Shown in pieces: positions 36,104-45,160 of a DNA stretch of 64,000 nucleotides. The translations under genes were made by a program, and so were the position numbers. Under the pieces are notes generated by a model. The model was not told the origin of the DNA. It saw only the letters and a program-made list of their open reading frames with translations, and did not search any database. This stretch comes from Anaerolineales bacterium UBA3499 (GTDB lineage: Bacteria > Chloroflexota > Anaerolineae > Anaerolineales > UBA11657). The number at the start of each line of letters is the position of its first letter. Position 1 is the stretch's first letter. The stretch lies in contig DFQC01000025.1 of assembly GCA_002377585.1 (NCBI GenBank), positions 138,489 to 202,488 of the forward strand, written 5' to 3'.

Positions 36104-37417
36104 TTAGGGGATAACCAACACTTGTCCTTCGAAAACATAATCAGCATTAGCGATATTGTTAGCAAGCACAAGGGATTGCACCGAGGTATTATGAAGTACA
36201 GCTATTTTAAACAAATAATCACCCGCTTGAACTATATATTTGTTTTCAGATACTTCCACTGCAACAGGAATAGGAGTAGATGTAGATTCAACAACTACAG
36301 TAGTAGCAACTTCGGCGACACCCTCGTAATGAAAATGTGAAGTCTCATCTAGTATTCCATCTGTAGTTGTTGTAGACACAACATAATCTCCAGAACCATT
36401 ATAAGTAACTGTGATAGATTGAACACTGTCCACATAGTCATGCTCAAGGATAATACTGTTACCTGATCCTCCTGACACTAAGGCTTGTAACTCTAAAGTC
36501 GAAATGTGACCAACATGACCTTTATTTCCCGACCAAAAATCAATGCCTGCGTCTATCTTAGTTACCTGTATAGGAGCCGTACTATACATACGGATAGATG
36601 AAACAGTATCATGACCAACTTGATTGTCCATAAAGTCAGAATCATCACGACCAAAGAATTCACTCGTTCCACCATAATTTGGCAAAGTATACAAATATAC
36701 CGCTGTATGTGGCCCCACGCGGATAGATGATACAGTATCATCTCCGATTGCATTTCCAGCCAGTAGTACATCATCCACTCTAATCACTTCCTCAATCCCA
36801 TTGTAATTAGAATGCTCATAAATTTTTGCCCAAACCTGATATATTTCAGAAATCCCTGAACCAGTCTCACAGGCATCACCTTCACTTGTGCCCCATGTAT
36901 CTTCCTGATAAGGATTGTAAACAAGCGGACAATTATCCCCCTCATCTGGTATACCATCAAAATCTACTGTCAGATCAGGAGAGCATTTGTCACCTCTTCC
37001 ATCTTTGTCTTCTAATACAATTAAACGAACCTCATCGTCCAATGTAGGGGCAGTGGTAAACTCAATTTTTTTGCCATCTGAACTCCATGTGTAGTCACTG
37101 CCTGATACCTGTATTGTGCCTCCGACATAAACTCTAGTAGTACTTTTATCAGCAGGAGCCCACAATGGCTCAAATGATGTTTTCCATTTATCTCCATGCC
37201 CCAATATGAATGCAGTAACATTATCTCGTTGGTCTGGGTTGCTTACATAGACACAATTATCCGAACTATCTGGAACTCCATCATCATCAGAGTCTACAGC
37301 AGCATAGACCGTATTAAACCACAAGCAAATGCTTAGAATACCCGACAGACAGACTGCCCAAGCCAGTCTGCTGACCCTACTATTTGAAACATGTGAATCA
37401 ATCTTGCCAAAATTCAT
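36104..37417 (-). CDS. Secreted protein with TSP3 calcium repeats, beta-gamma-crystallin domain and LysM
   Basis: A 437-residue exported protein. A signal peptide ends near VYA (about residue 39). Thrombospondin type-3-like Ca2+ repeats lie at about 40-65 (DSDDDGVPDSSDNCVYVSNP) and 152-180 (DFDGIPDEGDNCPLVYNP). A two-motif beta-gamma-crystallin domain spans about 195-285 (KIYEHSNYNG ... DDTVSSIRV; LYTLPNYGG ... HDTVSSIRM). DDTVSS fits the Ca2+-binding D/N-D/N-x-x-S/T-S pattern. A C-terminal LysM is at about 390-437 (YIVQAGDYLFKIAVLHNTS). It is likely a calcium-stabilised cell-wall-bound surface protein; its role is unknown. Confidence 0.85.
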   Translation of the reverse strand: MNFGKIDSHVSNSRVSRLAWAVCLSGILSICLWFNTVYAAVDSDDDGVPDSSDNCVYVSNPDQRDNVTAFILGHGDKWKTSFEPLWAPADKSTTRVYVGGTIQVSGSDYTWSSDGKKIEFTTAPTLDDEVRLIVLEDKDGRGDKCSPDLTVDFDGIPDEGDNCPLVYNPYQEDTWGTSEGDACETGSGISEIYQVWAKIYEHSNYNGIEEVIRVDDVLLAGNAIGDDTVSSIRVGPHTAVYLYTLPNYGGTSEFFGRDDSDFMDNQVGHDTVSSIRMYSTAPIQVTKIDAGIDFWSGNKGHVGHISTLELQALVSGGSGNSIILEHDYVDSVQSITVTYNGSGDYVVSTTTTDGILDETSHFHYEGVAEVATTVVVESTSTPIPVAVEVSENKYIVQAGDYLFKIAVLHNTSVQSLVLANNIANADYVFEGQVLVIP

Positions 37418-37891
37418 AATTTACACAAAAAATAAACTCTGCAAACCACTATATAACTATAAAAACAACTTATCATTCACTCTTATAACACAGTTTTGCC
37501 AAATAATGAAGAAAATTTATACTACACAAATACCTAAACTTGACGATTTACGCTCAATAACGCACATAGTCAGCAATATATATAACCCAACTTATAAAAA
37601 GGTCCATGCAACAATTTTGGTTATTAGATTAAAAACAAGAAGCTAATCGTAAGCCAAGCGTAAGGAAACTATCAAGTCATAAGTTGCACCTGTGGTTTAA
37701 TAGTATTGTCCCATTTTGAAGAAAGTACCCTTTTCTCCTATTTTGAAGAAATTGAGAGCTAGCTGAGCTAGCTCTCACTTCATTTAAGTATCAGATGTCG
37801 GTTAAATAAGAAAAGAATTTTTTGATTGACTATACAGACAACCTCTCTACGATATAATTTCAATCACACTTATTATACGGATAGCAAAACT
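37418..37891. other. Intergenic region between two divergent genes
   Basis: 474 A+T-rich bases without a convincing gene. The 105-residue frame at 37329-37646 has no homology I recognise and overlaps the TSP3 gene. The region must hold divergent promoters for the TSP3/LysM gene and murJ, but no clear -35/-10 pair stands out. Near its right end two copies of ATTTTGAAGAAA lie about 26 bases apart (near 37714 and 37740), followed by the hairpin at 37754. Confidence 0.6.
37754..37776. repeat. Perfect inverted repeat with GCTAGC arms, upstream of murJ
   Basis: GAGAGCTAGC (37754-37763), loop TGA, then GCTAGCTCTC (37767-37776): a perfect 10-bp stem. There is no T-run on either side, so it is not a standard terminator. 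It may be an operator or a 5' leader hairpin of murJ, about 115 bases before its ATG. Confidence 0.7.
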
Positions 37892-39466
37892 ATGCTTGGG
37901 AATGAATCTAAACATATCCATACAGCTAGATCAGCGAGCACAATTATGCTGGCATTTGTATTCGCAAACCTACTCGGATTGGTCCGACAAGTGATTATCA
38001 ATCGCACATTTGGGACTAGTCCTGTTCTGGACGCTTATTTCACTGCATTCAGAGTACCTGACTTAATATTCCATGTAATTGCAGGAGGTGCTCTAGGATC
38101 TGCTTTCATACCAACATTTACAACTTTACTTGCAAAAGAAAGTAAAACAGAAGCTTGGAAACTTGCCAGCGCAATTGTTAATTGGCTGCTCATTGTATCA
38201 ACTACTTTTGCTGGCATTTCTGGCCTATTTGCTCCATGGCTCATACAACAATTTTTAGCACCTGGATTCTCGAAAGAACAGATTTCAGTTGTAGCAACCC
38301 TCATGCAAATTATGTTAGGCGCTACGGTAATCTTTGGTTCTAGTGGTCTCTTAATGGGTATACACCATTCGCATCAACATTTCCTTAGTCCAGCTTTAGC
38401 CCCAGCACTATACAACGCTGGAATTACAGTAGGTGCCATACTATTGACACCAAAGTGGGGAATCTATGGGCTAGCATACGGAGTATTGATTGGAGCATTC
38501 TTACATCTAGCAATACAAATCCCTAGATTAATAAGATATTCTGGCCAATACACACTGACATTAGGTATACAAAATAAATTTGTTAAGACTGTCGGACGCT
38601 TAATGTTACCTAGGACTATCGGATTGTCTATATGGCAAATCAACTTTTGGATAAATACAATAATATGCTCTGGATTACCGCCCGGCAGTCTTTCTGCTTT
38701 AGTAATTGCCTTTCAAATTTTTACTTTCCCACAAGCTGCAATAGCTCAAGCAATTGCGACAGCAGTTTTTCCTACATTTTCCAAACAGGTAGCTCTAGGT
38801 CACACCGATAGAATGCGCCAATCTCTCAATTCTAGTTTGCGTGGAGCACTATATCTTTCCATTCCAGCTAGTGCTGGTTTATGCATAATTGGGCGCCCCA
38901 TAATTGAAATTCTCTTCCAAAATGACACCTTTTCTGCAAACTCAACCAATATGGTAGTTTGGGCACTAAATTGGTATGCGCTTGGACTAGTGTCGCATTC
39001 AGTAGTCGAAATAGTCACAAGAGCATTTTACGCTTTCAAAGACACACGTACTCCAATGATTGTCGGGGGCATCTCCATGATATTAAACGTAATACTTAGC
39101 CTGGTGTTAGCAAGTGCTTTCCTAGCTAACAATTATTATCCACATGGTGGGTTAGCATTAGCTAATACCATAGCTACCACAGCTGAGATGATGGCGTTAC
39201 TCTGGATAATCGGACCACGACTTGCAGGCCTACAAATTATTAAAATACTAAAAAGCGTTATAAAAACTATGATTGGCACAATAACGATGTCAATCTTTTT
39301 ATACATTTGGTTACAAATAACGATTCTTCCTGTTATTGTAACGGTTCTAGGTGGAGTAACTATAGGAATAATAATATTTTGGGGAATCACTGCAGCTTGT
39401 GGTAGTCAGCAAGCAAACAAGATACCTATGATAATTGTGCGCCAAATCAAAAAATTAGGCGCGTGA
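37892..39466 (+). CDS. murJ: Lipid II flippase MurJ (MviN)
   Basis: A 524-residue polytopic protein with about 14 membrane helices. The MviN pattern starts at helix 1 (ANLLGLVRQVIINRTFGTS) and the conserved DAYFTAFRVPDLIFHVIAGGALGSAFIPTF segment (shown in part as DAYFTAFRVPDLIFHV). The helix 7-8 basic residues and ALNWYALGLVSHSVVEIVTRAFYA (WYALGLVSHS) follow. It moves lipid-linked peptidoglycan precursor across the membrane. The frame opens with TTG at 37826, but the ATG at 37892 (MLGNESKH) gives the normal family length. With murE in the same window it supports a peptidoglycan-containing cell. Confidence 0.93.
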   Translation: MLGNESKHIHTARSASTIMLAFVFANLLGLVRQVIINRTFGTSPVLDAYFTAFRVPDLIFHVIAGGALGSAFIPTFTTLLAKESKTEAWKLASAIVNWLLIVSTTFAGISGLFAPWLIQQFLAPGFSKEQISVVATLMQIMLGATVIFGSSGLLMGIHHSHQHFLSPALAPALYNAGITVGAILLTPKWGIYGLAYGVLIGAFLHLAIQIPRLIRYSGQYTLTLGIQNKFVKTVGRLMLPRTIGLSIWQINFWINTIICSGLPPGSLSALVIAFQIFTFPQAAIAQAIATAVFPTFSKQVALGHTDRMRQSLNSSLRGALYLSIPASAGLCIIGRPIIEILFQNDTFSANSTNMVVWALNWYALGLVSHSVVEIVTRAFYAFKDTRTPMIVGGISMILNVILSLVLASAFLANNYYPHGGLALANTIATTAEMMALLWIIGPRLAGLQIIKILKSVIKTMIGTITMSIFLYIWLQITILPVIVTVLGGVTIGIIIFWGITAACGSQQANKIPMIIVRQIKKLGA

Positions 39467-39477
39467 CAAAGTATATA

Positions 39478-39687
39478 TTACTCATCCGAAGAGAATTGTT
39501 CATCAATCTGCAACTCGGCCTCATCAAGAAGTTGATTGCATCTTTTTGAAAGCAGCTCACCTCGTTTGTATAACTGCAATGATTCTTGAAGTGAAAGCTG
39601 ATTATTTTCAAGCTTACTGACTATGGATTCCAATTCTGTAAGTGATGCTTCAAAGTCAAGCGATTCTGGCTCCCTAGATTTTCCCAT
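39478..39687 (-). CDS. xseB: Exodeoxyribonuclease VII small subunit
   Basis: A 69-residue protein with the XseB pattern: DFEASLTELESIVSKLENNQLSLQESLQLYKRGELLSKRCNQLL (core FEASLTELESIVSKLENN), two helices forming a hairpin. It binds XseA to form exonuclease VII, which degrades single-stranded DNA. Its ATG overlaps the stop of xseA by one base (TAATG type), so translation is coupled and stoichiometry set by the pair. Confidence 0.93.
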   Translation of the reverse strand: MGKSREPESLDFEASLTELESIVSKLENNQLSLQESLQLYKRGELLSKRCNQLLDEAELQIDEQFSSDE

Positions 39688-40931
39688 TAACTCTGCTCCT
39701 CTGAAATAACTCTTCCGACTTCAACTTCGAATTTTCCTTTTTCTACAAGCACATCTAACACCTGGCCTTTCGATACAGCACTTGAATCAGATATTGTTTG
39801 CATTGTGCCAGCACGAGTCACAATAGCATAACCCCTATTCAAAGTCGCATTAGGTCCAAGACTATCTAAAAGATGGTCAAACTTTTCCAGTGTCAATCGC
39901 TTCCTATAAATACTATTGCCTATGCCAGATAAGCATGTACTATACAGGTAATTTAATTTCTGGCGCGCAGTCTGTATCGCATTTGTCGGTGACAAAGCTT
40001 GCATCATACTGTCAATTTCATCCAATTTTAGACTGCGCATTTGGATTTTATATGCAATTGCATCCGAAATCCTTTCCATATCTGAGTATATTTTCTGACG
40101 CAGCAAATTGTGATCCGGTGTGGAAATTTCCGCAGCGGCTGATGGAGTAGGTGCACGCAAATCGGATGCTAGATCAGCCAAAGTAAAATCTGTTTCATGA
40201 CCAATTCCAGTTACTATAGGAGTTTCTGTGGCAAAAATAGCGCGTACCACATCTTCAGAATTGAATGCTGCTAAGTCCTCTACATCACCACCACCTCTGC
40301 CCAACAATATGACATCTGCATTCACATTGTCAGCAGCATTTAACGCATCAACTATTTCGGCAGGAGCTTCAGTACCCTGAACAGAAGTGGGTATCAGTTG
40401 AACTTTTGCAATAGGCCAACGTCTGTTGATCACATTCAGCATATCATGATATGCTGCACCAGATGGAGAAGTGACTATGGCTATTGTAACTGGAAGAGCT
40501 GGTAATATTTTCTTGTTATCCGAATCAAACAGCCCGTCAGCAGCAAGTTTATCCTTTAAAATCTCTGCCTGGAGCAATAAATCACCGGCTCCGACTGATT
40601 CGACCGTTCTAGCATAAAGTTGATATCGCCCCCCAGAAGGATAGATAGTTACATTACCATATACGATTACTCGATCACCATCATGAGGAAAATAAACTAA
40701 CCGAGAAGCAACGCTACGCCACATGACGCATTGGATAGTAGACTCTTTGTCCTTAAGAGAAAAATAGACATGGCCCGACTGCGGACGTGAAACATTTGAC
40801 AATTCACCAATTACCGCGACATCATGCATCTGACGGTCATTCTCAAACAAGTCTCGCACATAATCTGTTAGTTCGCTGACTGTCCAATGAACACCCGGTA
40901 AACGAAAAGGTATTTGCATACTCATATGCAT
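39687..40931 (-). CDS. xseA: Exodeoxyribonuclease VII large subunit
   Basis: A 414-residue nuclease subunit. The N-terminal OB fold is at about 10-105 (WTVSELTDYVRDLFEND; SGHVYFSLKD). The catalytic domain has the conserved VTSPSGAAYHDMLNVINRRWP, GRGGGDVEDLAAFNSEDVVRAI and GIGHETDFTLADLASDLRAPTPSAAAE motifs (shown in part). Coiled coil and C-terminal strands follow (ATLNRGYAIVTR). Three ATGs lie in the first five codons (40931, 40925, 40919); the first is used here. Confidence 0.95.
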   Translation of the reverse strand: MHMSMQIPFRLPGVHWTVSELTDYVRDLFENDRQMHDVAVIGELSNVSRPQSGHVYFSLKDKESTIQCVMWRSVASRLVYFPHDGDRVIVYGNVTIYPSGGRYQLYARTVESVGAGDLLLQAEILKDKLAADGLFDSDNKKILPALPVTIAIVTSPSGAAYHDMLNVINRRWPIAKVQLIPTSVQGTEAPAEIVDALNAADNVNADVILLGRGGGDVEDLAAFNSEDVVRAIFATETPIVTGIGHETDFTLADLASDLRAPTPSAAAEISTPDHNLLRQKIYSDMERISDAIAYKIQMRSLKLDEIDSMMQALSPTNAIQTARQKLNYLYSTCLSGIGNSIYRKRLTLEKFDHLLDSLGPNATLNRGYAIVTRAGTMQTISDSSAVSKGQVLDVLVEKGKFEVEVGRVISEEQS

Positions 40932-41002
40932 AATTTATTGATATCTCTGCACATATGATAGTAAACCAACGCCTCCAAGCTGTCAATTGAGAGCTGTGTA
41001 AA

Positions 41003-41011
41003 TGCTATAAT
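41003..41011 (+). promoter_or_regulatory. Extended -10 promoter of the phosphohexomutase gene
   Basis: TGC TATAAT at 41003-41011 is an extended -10 with a perfect hexamer, about 56 bases before the ATG at 41068. No good -35 lies at 17-base spacing; TTGAGA is only 13 bases away. Confidence 0.55.
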
Positions 41012-41067
41012 GGACATATGATCAAATACATATACAATCACATTGTTGTTTGTTCTGAAAAATTGCT

Positions 41068-42525
41068 ATGAGCATACAATTTGGTACTGACGGATGGCGA
41101 GCTGTGATTGGAGATACATTCACATTCGGCAACTTACGACTCGTGTCGCAAGCAATTGCCGATGCAGTTAACTCTCCAGACTGGCTTGACAAAGAACATC
41201 AAAGCCATGACCCGAATCTGATGGTGGTAGGATACGACACTCGTTTTCTGTCAGATCGTTTTGCCAGAGAGGTAGCTCGGGTCCTTGCCGGCAATGGAAT
41301 AAAGGTATACCTTGCTCATGCTGACGCACCCACTCCAGCAATTTCGTATTCAGTGCAACACCTAAAAGCTGCAGGCGCGGTTATGATCACTGCTTCCCAC
41401 AATGCTCCTCGCTACAACGGTGTCAAAATTAAAGCTGCCTATGGTGGAAGTGCGCAACCCAACCAATGCCGTAGAGTAGAAGTATGCCTAAATGACAATG
41501 AAAGACGGGCGCGAGGCCCTAACCTGGTTGATTTTGACCAAGCAGTCTCAAATGGAACAATTACACGTTTCAATCCTTACCAACCATATGCTAAACATCT
41601 TCACAATATTATAGACATCGACCGTATTGCAAATCATCCTAACAGATTACACGTTATATCAGATGCAATGTATGGGTCTGGAAGAAGTTATTTGAAAAGC
41701 ATTTTGAGCGGTACTGGAATAGAAGTTATGGAAATTCGTGGTGAAATGAATCCAGGATTTGGAGGTATTCACCCTGAACCAATAATGAAATATTTAGGGG
41801 CGACAGCTAGCGCGATAGCAAATGGGAAAGGTGATGTAGGAATTATTACAGATGGAGATGCAGACCGCATTGGCATTATGGACAACCATGGTCAATTCAT
41901 TGATCCTCATCGAATCATGGCCTTATGCCTCAAATATCTTGTTGAACATAAGAGTCTAACAGGCACAATAGTTAAAACTTTGTCCACCACACATATGCTA
42001 AATCGACAAGCATCTTTATACAATCTTGATGTCAAAGAAACTCCCGTTGGTTTTAATCACATATCTAACCTCATGCGTTCAGAAAACGTAATTATCGGGG
42101 GTGAAGAATCTGGAGGAATAAGTATTAACGGACATATACCAGAAGGGGATGGTATCCTAATAGGATTGCTGATATTGGAATTAATGGCTGAATTCATGAC
42201 CCCAATTCATGAACTTGTGAGCGACTTGCTCAACACTTTTGGTCCTGTAGAATATATACGTAATGACCTAAGACTTTCTCATCCTGTCGAGAAAAATGAT
42301 TTGGTTAACCATCTACACAAACATGCTCCAAATAAAATAGGTCATCTTCAAGTAAATAATGTACAGACCAATGACGGAATCAAATATCTAATGGAAAATG
42401 ACAATTGGTTATTAATCCGGCCAAGTGGAACTGAACCAGTTCTACGCATTTATGCTGAGGGACGCAGTAAAGAGAACGTAGAATCTCTTATGGAATATGG
42501 CCGCAAAATTGCAGAAAATATCTGA
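41068..42525 (+). CDS. Phosphoglucomutase/phosphomannomutase family protein
   Basis: A 485-residue alpha-D-phosphohexomutase that moves phosphate between C1 and C6 of hexose phosphates for cell-wall and polysaccharide precursors. Four signature loops are complete: the phosphoserine loop MITASHNAPRYNGVK, the Mg2+ loop DGDADRIGIMD, the sugar-specificity loop GGEESGGIS and the phosphate-binding loop RPSGTEPVLRIY. The N-terminus FGTDGWRAVIGD is typical of the PMM/PGM group. Whether glucose, mannose or glucosamine is preferred cannot be read from the motifs alone. Confidence 0.93.
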   Translation: MSIQFGTDGWRAVIGDTFTFGNLRLVSQAIADAVNSPDWLDKEHQSHDPNLMVVGYDTRFLSDRFAREVARVLAGNGIKVYLAHADAPTPAISYSVQHLKAAGAVMITASHNAPRYNGVKIKAAYGGSAQPNQCRRVEVCLNDNERRARGPNLVDFDQAVSNGTITRFNPYQPYAKHLHNIIDIDRIANHPNRLHVISDAMYGSGRSYLKSILSGTGIEVMEIRGEMNPGFGGIHPEPIMKYLGATASAIANGKGDVGIITDGDADRIGIMDNHGQFIDPHRIMALCLKYLVEHKSLTGTIVKTLSTTHMLNRQASLYNLDVKETPVGFNHISNLMRSENVIIGGEESGGISINGHIPEGDGILIGLLILELMAEFMTPIHELVSDLLNTFGPVEYIRNDLRLSHPVEKNDLVNHLHKHAPNKIGHLQVNNVQTNDGIKYLMENDNWLLIRPSGTEPVLRIYAEGRSKENVESLMEYGRKIAENI

Positions 42526-42624
42526 CAATTGTAGCAACCCGTCTGCTCATATACGCCGACGACAGTAATATATCTTCGCAACAAAATAGATGATCGCCGG
42601 CGCAACAATACAAAGACAACCTAT

Positions 42625-43224
42625 CTATCCGTTAGCAAATCGCCTCACTGACCTTGTAACGATCACAACTGATATGAGCACCAACATTGCCAATACCAAC
42701 ACAGGCAATCCTACCTCATCAGCAAATCCAGTATCTGGAAGCGTCTCTGGAGATGCGACGCTCTCTGCCATATTAACTGATCCTGAAGATGCGTTCACAT
42801 CATTAGTACTTGATGATGCAACCGCCTTGTTGTCAGTTTCAACAATGGATGATTCTGAACTTGTAGAAGAAACTGGTGCCTGCACAGCAATTGGTTCTGC
42901 CGGCAAAACCTCAATACTATCTATAGCAGACTCATTTGCATCGGACGACCCCAAGCTTGAACTTGATGCCACTCTTGCTTGTTGCTCAGTGTCGGACGCT
43001 ACAACAGCAGCCACTTGAGCTACTGAAGTGGCCTCTGCATAAACAGCGACCTGAGTATTACTGATATTTATTTCTGCTATCTGGGTTGCACTAGCACTGG
43101 CCTGGGCAGGTTTGATTTTGAATGCGTACAATCCTAAAGACACCAAACCAGCAACAAAAAGACCACCTAGTGCCACGGACGCTACGATAAAAGGCCTATT
43201 TGAGGACTCTTCTTGATACTCCAT
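42625..43224 (-). CDS. Ser/Ala-rich cell-surface protein with LPDTG sortase signal
   Basis: A 199-residue protein. An N-terminal hydrophobic segment (FIVASVALGGLFVAGLVSLG, about 12-31) acts as signal or anchor. A low-complexity Ser/Ala/Val-rich stalk covers about 40-155. At the end, LPDTG (about residue 163) is followed by a hydrophobic helix (VGLPVLVLAMLVLISVVIV) and a basic tail RSVRRFANG, the complete three-part sorting signal of sortase substrates. A strong GGGAGG Shine-Dalgarno lies just before the ATG. The antisense frame 42590-43018 is a shadow of its repetitive composition. No sortase gene is in the window. Confidence 0.8.
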   Translation of the reverse strand: MEYQEESSNRPFIVASVALGGLFVAGLVSLGLYAFKIKPAQASASATQIAEINISNTQVAVYAEATSVAQVAAVVASDTEQQARVASSSSLGSSDANESAIDSIEVLPAEPIAVQAPVSSTSSESSIVETDNKAVASSSTNDVNASSGSVNMAESVASPETLPDTGFADEVGLPVLVLAMLVLISVVIVTRSVRRFANG

Positions 43225-43277
43225 GATACACCTCCCCTGAAGTGGATATCACAACCACCCTAATATACTTTTACAAT

Positions 43278-43303
43278 TACAAAAAGACATTTATCTTTTT
43301 GTA
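43278..43303. repeat. A+T-rich inverted repeat between divergent genes
   Basis: TACAAAAAGA (43278-43287) and TCTTTTTGTA (43294-43303) form a perfect 10-bp stem with a six-base loop. It lies 54 bases before the LPDTG gene start, in the 271-base gap to the divergent gene at 43496. The rest of that gap shows no feature I recognise. The repeat could be an operator or a bidirectional terminator-like structure. Confidence 0.6.
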
Positions 43304-43495
43304 TGCCTTAGGATGACCATGCTAAGACAACTGCCGGGGAAGCAATACCGAATATTTTACATGGTAAAGACAATTTTGCACAGCCTTTAGATTGCGTCAT
43401 ACTAACAAACATTTTCCCCAGCAGACACACTAAGACCGTATTAGAGGATGCAATATTAATGCCAGGATCTAAAAATTTACTTATAATTATTCTAT

Positions 43496-45160
43496 ATGCA
43501 CAAACTGCAATCCACATACTCGCAACATGACCTAGCGCTACTGAGAATGATTGCCTCGGCAGCAGGATTAGTGCTGCATGCTAGCAACAAAAGAAATGCA
43601 GCTATTGAGTTAGCTTCGGCAATGAAAGAACCTGACAATTTAACACTCAATTGTGCCGGATTAGGTGAAGAAGCACAAGATGTCTTGCTCAAACTGTTAG
43701 CGTCCGGGGGACAAATGACGGTATCGTCAATTAGTAGAAAATACGGCACTATTCGACCGTTAGGTCCAGCTGCACAACAACGGGAACGACCCCAACTAGA
43801 ACCCGATAACCCAGTTGAAACATTATGGTATCACGGTCTTATAGGAAGAGCTTTTGACAATAAATCAGATGCGCAGGAATATTATTATATTCCATCTGAC
43901 CTACTACCATTATTACCATTTCCAAAACCAAAGACTCTCAGTATTAGTGCATTGCAAAACCAATCTCCCACTGATAAAAATATCTTAGTAGCAAAACAGA
44001 CTTTAGTGGATGATGCTTGCACAACACTTGCATTTCTGCGCACATACAAGGAAGACGCTCATGATTATCCCGAATCTGATTCCAATGTATGTCTTGATAA
44101 GCTACACGCACATCTCCATCAGCCAGAAAACTTGAACTTGCTTCTTTCACTATTACAAGATATGGGATGTATATCTAAATTAGGATTAACACCAATATCC
44201 AAAAATACCCGTGGATTTCTATCGAACAACCGCTCAGAACAACTAAGGTCCCTAGCCAACGCATGGCACAAATCTAGCCGATGGGTAGATCTTTTTTCTG
44301 TGTCCACGATAGAATTCAATCATTCCGACTCAATTCGAATACGTCCAGAAAAAGTTCGCAATTCTATACTGGACCAACTCAACATGATTGGCAGTGACAT
44401 ATGGGTGGATTTAAACACATTTGTCAAAATAATCAAAACAAATTGTCCTGACTTCCAACGTGTATCTGGCGACTATAACTCGTGGTACATAATTAACAAA
44501 GCAACAGGCAAGCTACTGAAAGGTTTTAAGCACTGGAACCTAGTAGAAGGAGCTTTAGTCAAACAAATAGTAACAGGTCCGCTACACTCACTAGGTATGA
44601 TAGATCTATCTCGTAATCACGAATCGTTTCGTCTCAACCAAATGTTCAATGCATTAATGCAAAATATACCTTGGAAAATTGCAGAAGAACAAAAGCCGCT
44701 GGCAATAAATGATAAGGGTCTTATAACAGCATTTAGGTCTAGTAATCGAGCTGACCGTTTTCTGGCAGCTAGACTGGGCGAATGGGAAATGACACGCAAT
44801 CCTGATTTGTACCGTTATCGCATATGTGCAAGTAGTTTGGAACGAGCAAAAGAACAAGGATTCACTGCTAATCATGCAATCTCATTTTTGCAGCGCGCCA
44901 CGGAACACAATCTGCCAAAGTCAATACTTAAAGCACTACAAAATTGGACCAATGAAGGAATCTCGGCCGAATTAACAAAGATGACTGTGATTACTTTTAC
45001 TTCAAAATCAACATTGCAAATGCTATTAACTGACCCTCAGACCAAACAGTACCTTGAAGAACAGATAGGCCCATTAACTGTTCGGGTAAAATACAATAAT
45101 CGCAAAAAACTGCGCGACCATATGATTAAATCAGGTTTGATACTTGAAATTAATGATTAG
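43496..45160 (+). CDS. Helicase-associated (XPB/Ssl2 N-terminal-like) domain protein without helicase motifs
   Basis: A 554-residue soluble protein with no Walker motifs. It looks like a chain of winged-helix units (for example NLTLNCAGLGEEAQDVLLKLLASGGQMTVSSISRKYG near 50-85, shown in part as EEAQDVLLKLLASGGQMTV). A C-terminal domain at about 470-554 ends with MLLTDPQTKQYLEEQIGPL and LRDHMIKSGLILEI. This end resembles the XPB/Ssl2 N-terminal (Helicase_C_3, PF13625) family found in Actinomycetota and Chloroflexota. That domain recognises damaged DNA in XPB. I infer DNA binding, but its role is unknown. A strong hairpin begins at its stop codon. Confidence 0.55.
   Translation: MHKLQSTYSQHDLALLRMIASAAGLVLHASNKRNAAIELASAMKEPDNLTLNCAGLGEEAQDVLLKLLASGGQMTVSSISRKYGTIRPLGPAAQQRERPQLEPDNPVETLWYHGLIGRAFDNKSDAQEYYYIPSDLLPLLPFPKPKTLSISALQNQSPTDKNILVAKQTLVDDACTTLAFLRTYKEDAHDYPESDSNVCLDKLHAHLHQPENLNLLLSLLQDMGCISKLGLTPISKNTRGFLSNNRSEQLRSLANAWHKSSRWVDLFSVSTIEFNHSDSIRIRPEKVRNSILDQLNMIGSDIWVDLNTFVKIIKTNCPDFQRVSGDYNSWYIINKATGKLLKGFKHWNLVEGALVKQIVTGPLHSLGMIDLSRNHESFRLNQMFNALMQNIPWKIAEEQKPLAINDKGLITAFRSSNRADRFLAARLGEWEMTRNPDLYRYRICASSLERAKEQGFTANHAISFLQRATEHNLPKSILKALQNWTNEGISAELTKMTVITFTSKSTLQMLLTDPQTKQYLEEQIGPLTVRVKYNNRKKLRDHMIKSGLILEIND

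Noticed and set aside
37329..37646. 105-residue plus-strand frame in the gap before murJ
   Set aside because: It overlaps the signal-peptide region of the TSP3/LysM gene on the other strand, and its composition is that of A+T-rich non-coding DNA.
42590..43018. 142-residue plus-strand frame
   Set aside because: It is the antisense of the Ser/Ala-rich LPDTG protein, whose strong Shine-Dalgarno, signal segment and sorting signal show that the minus strand is coding.
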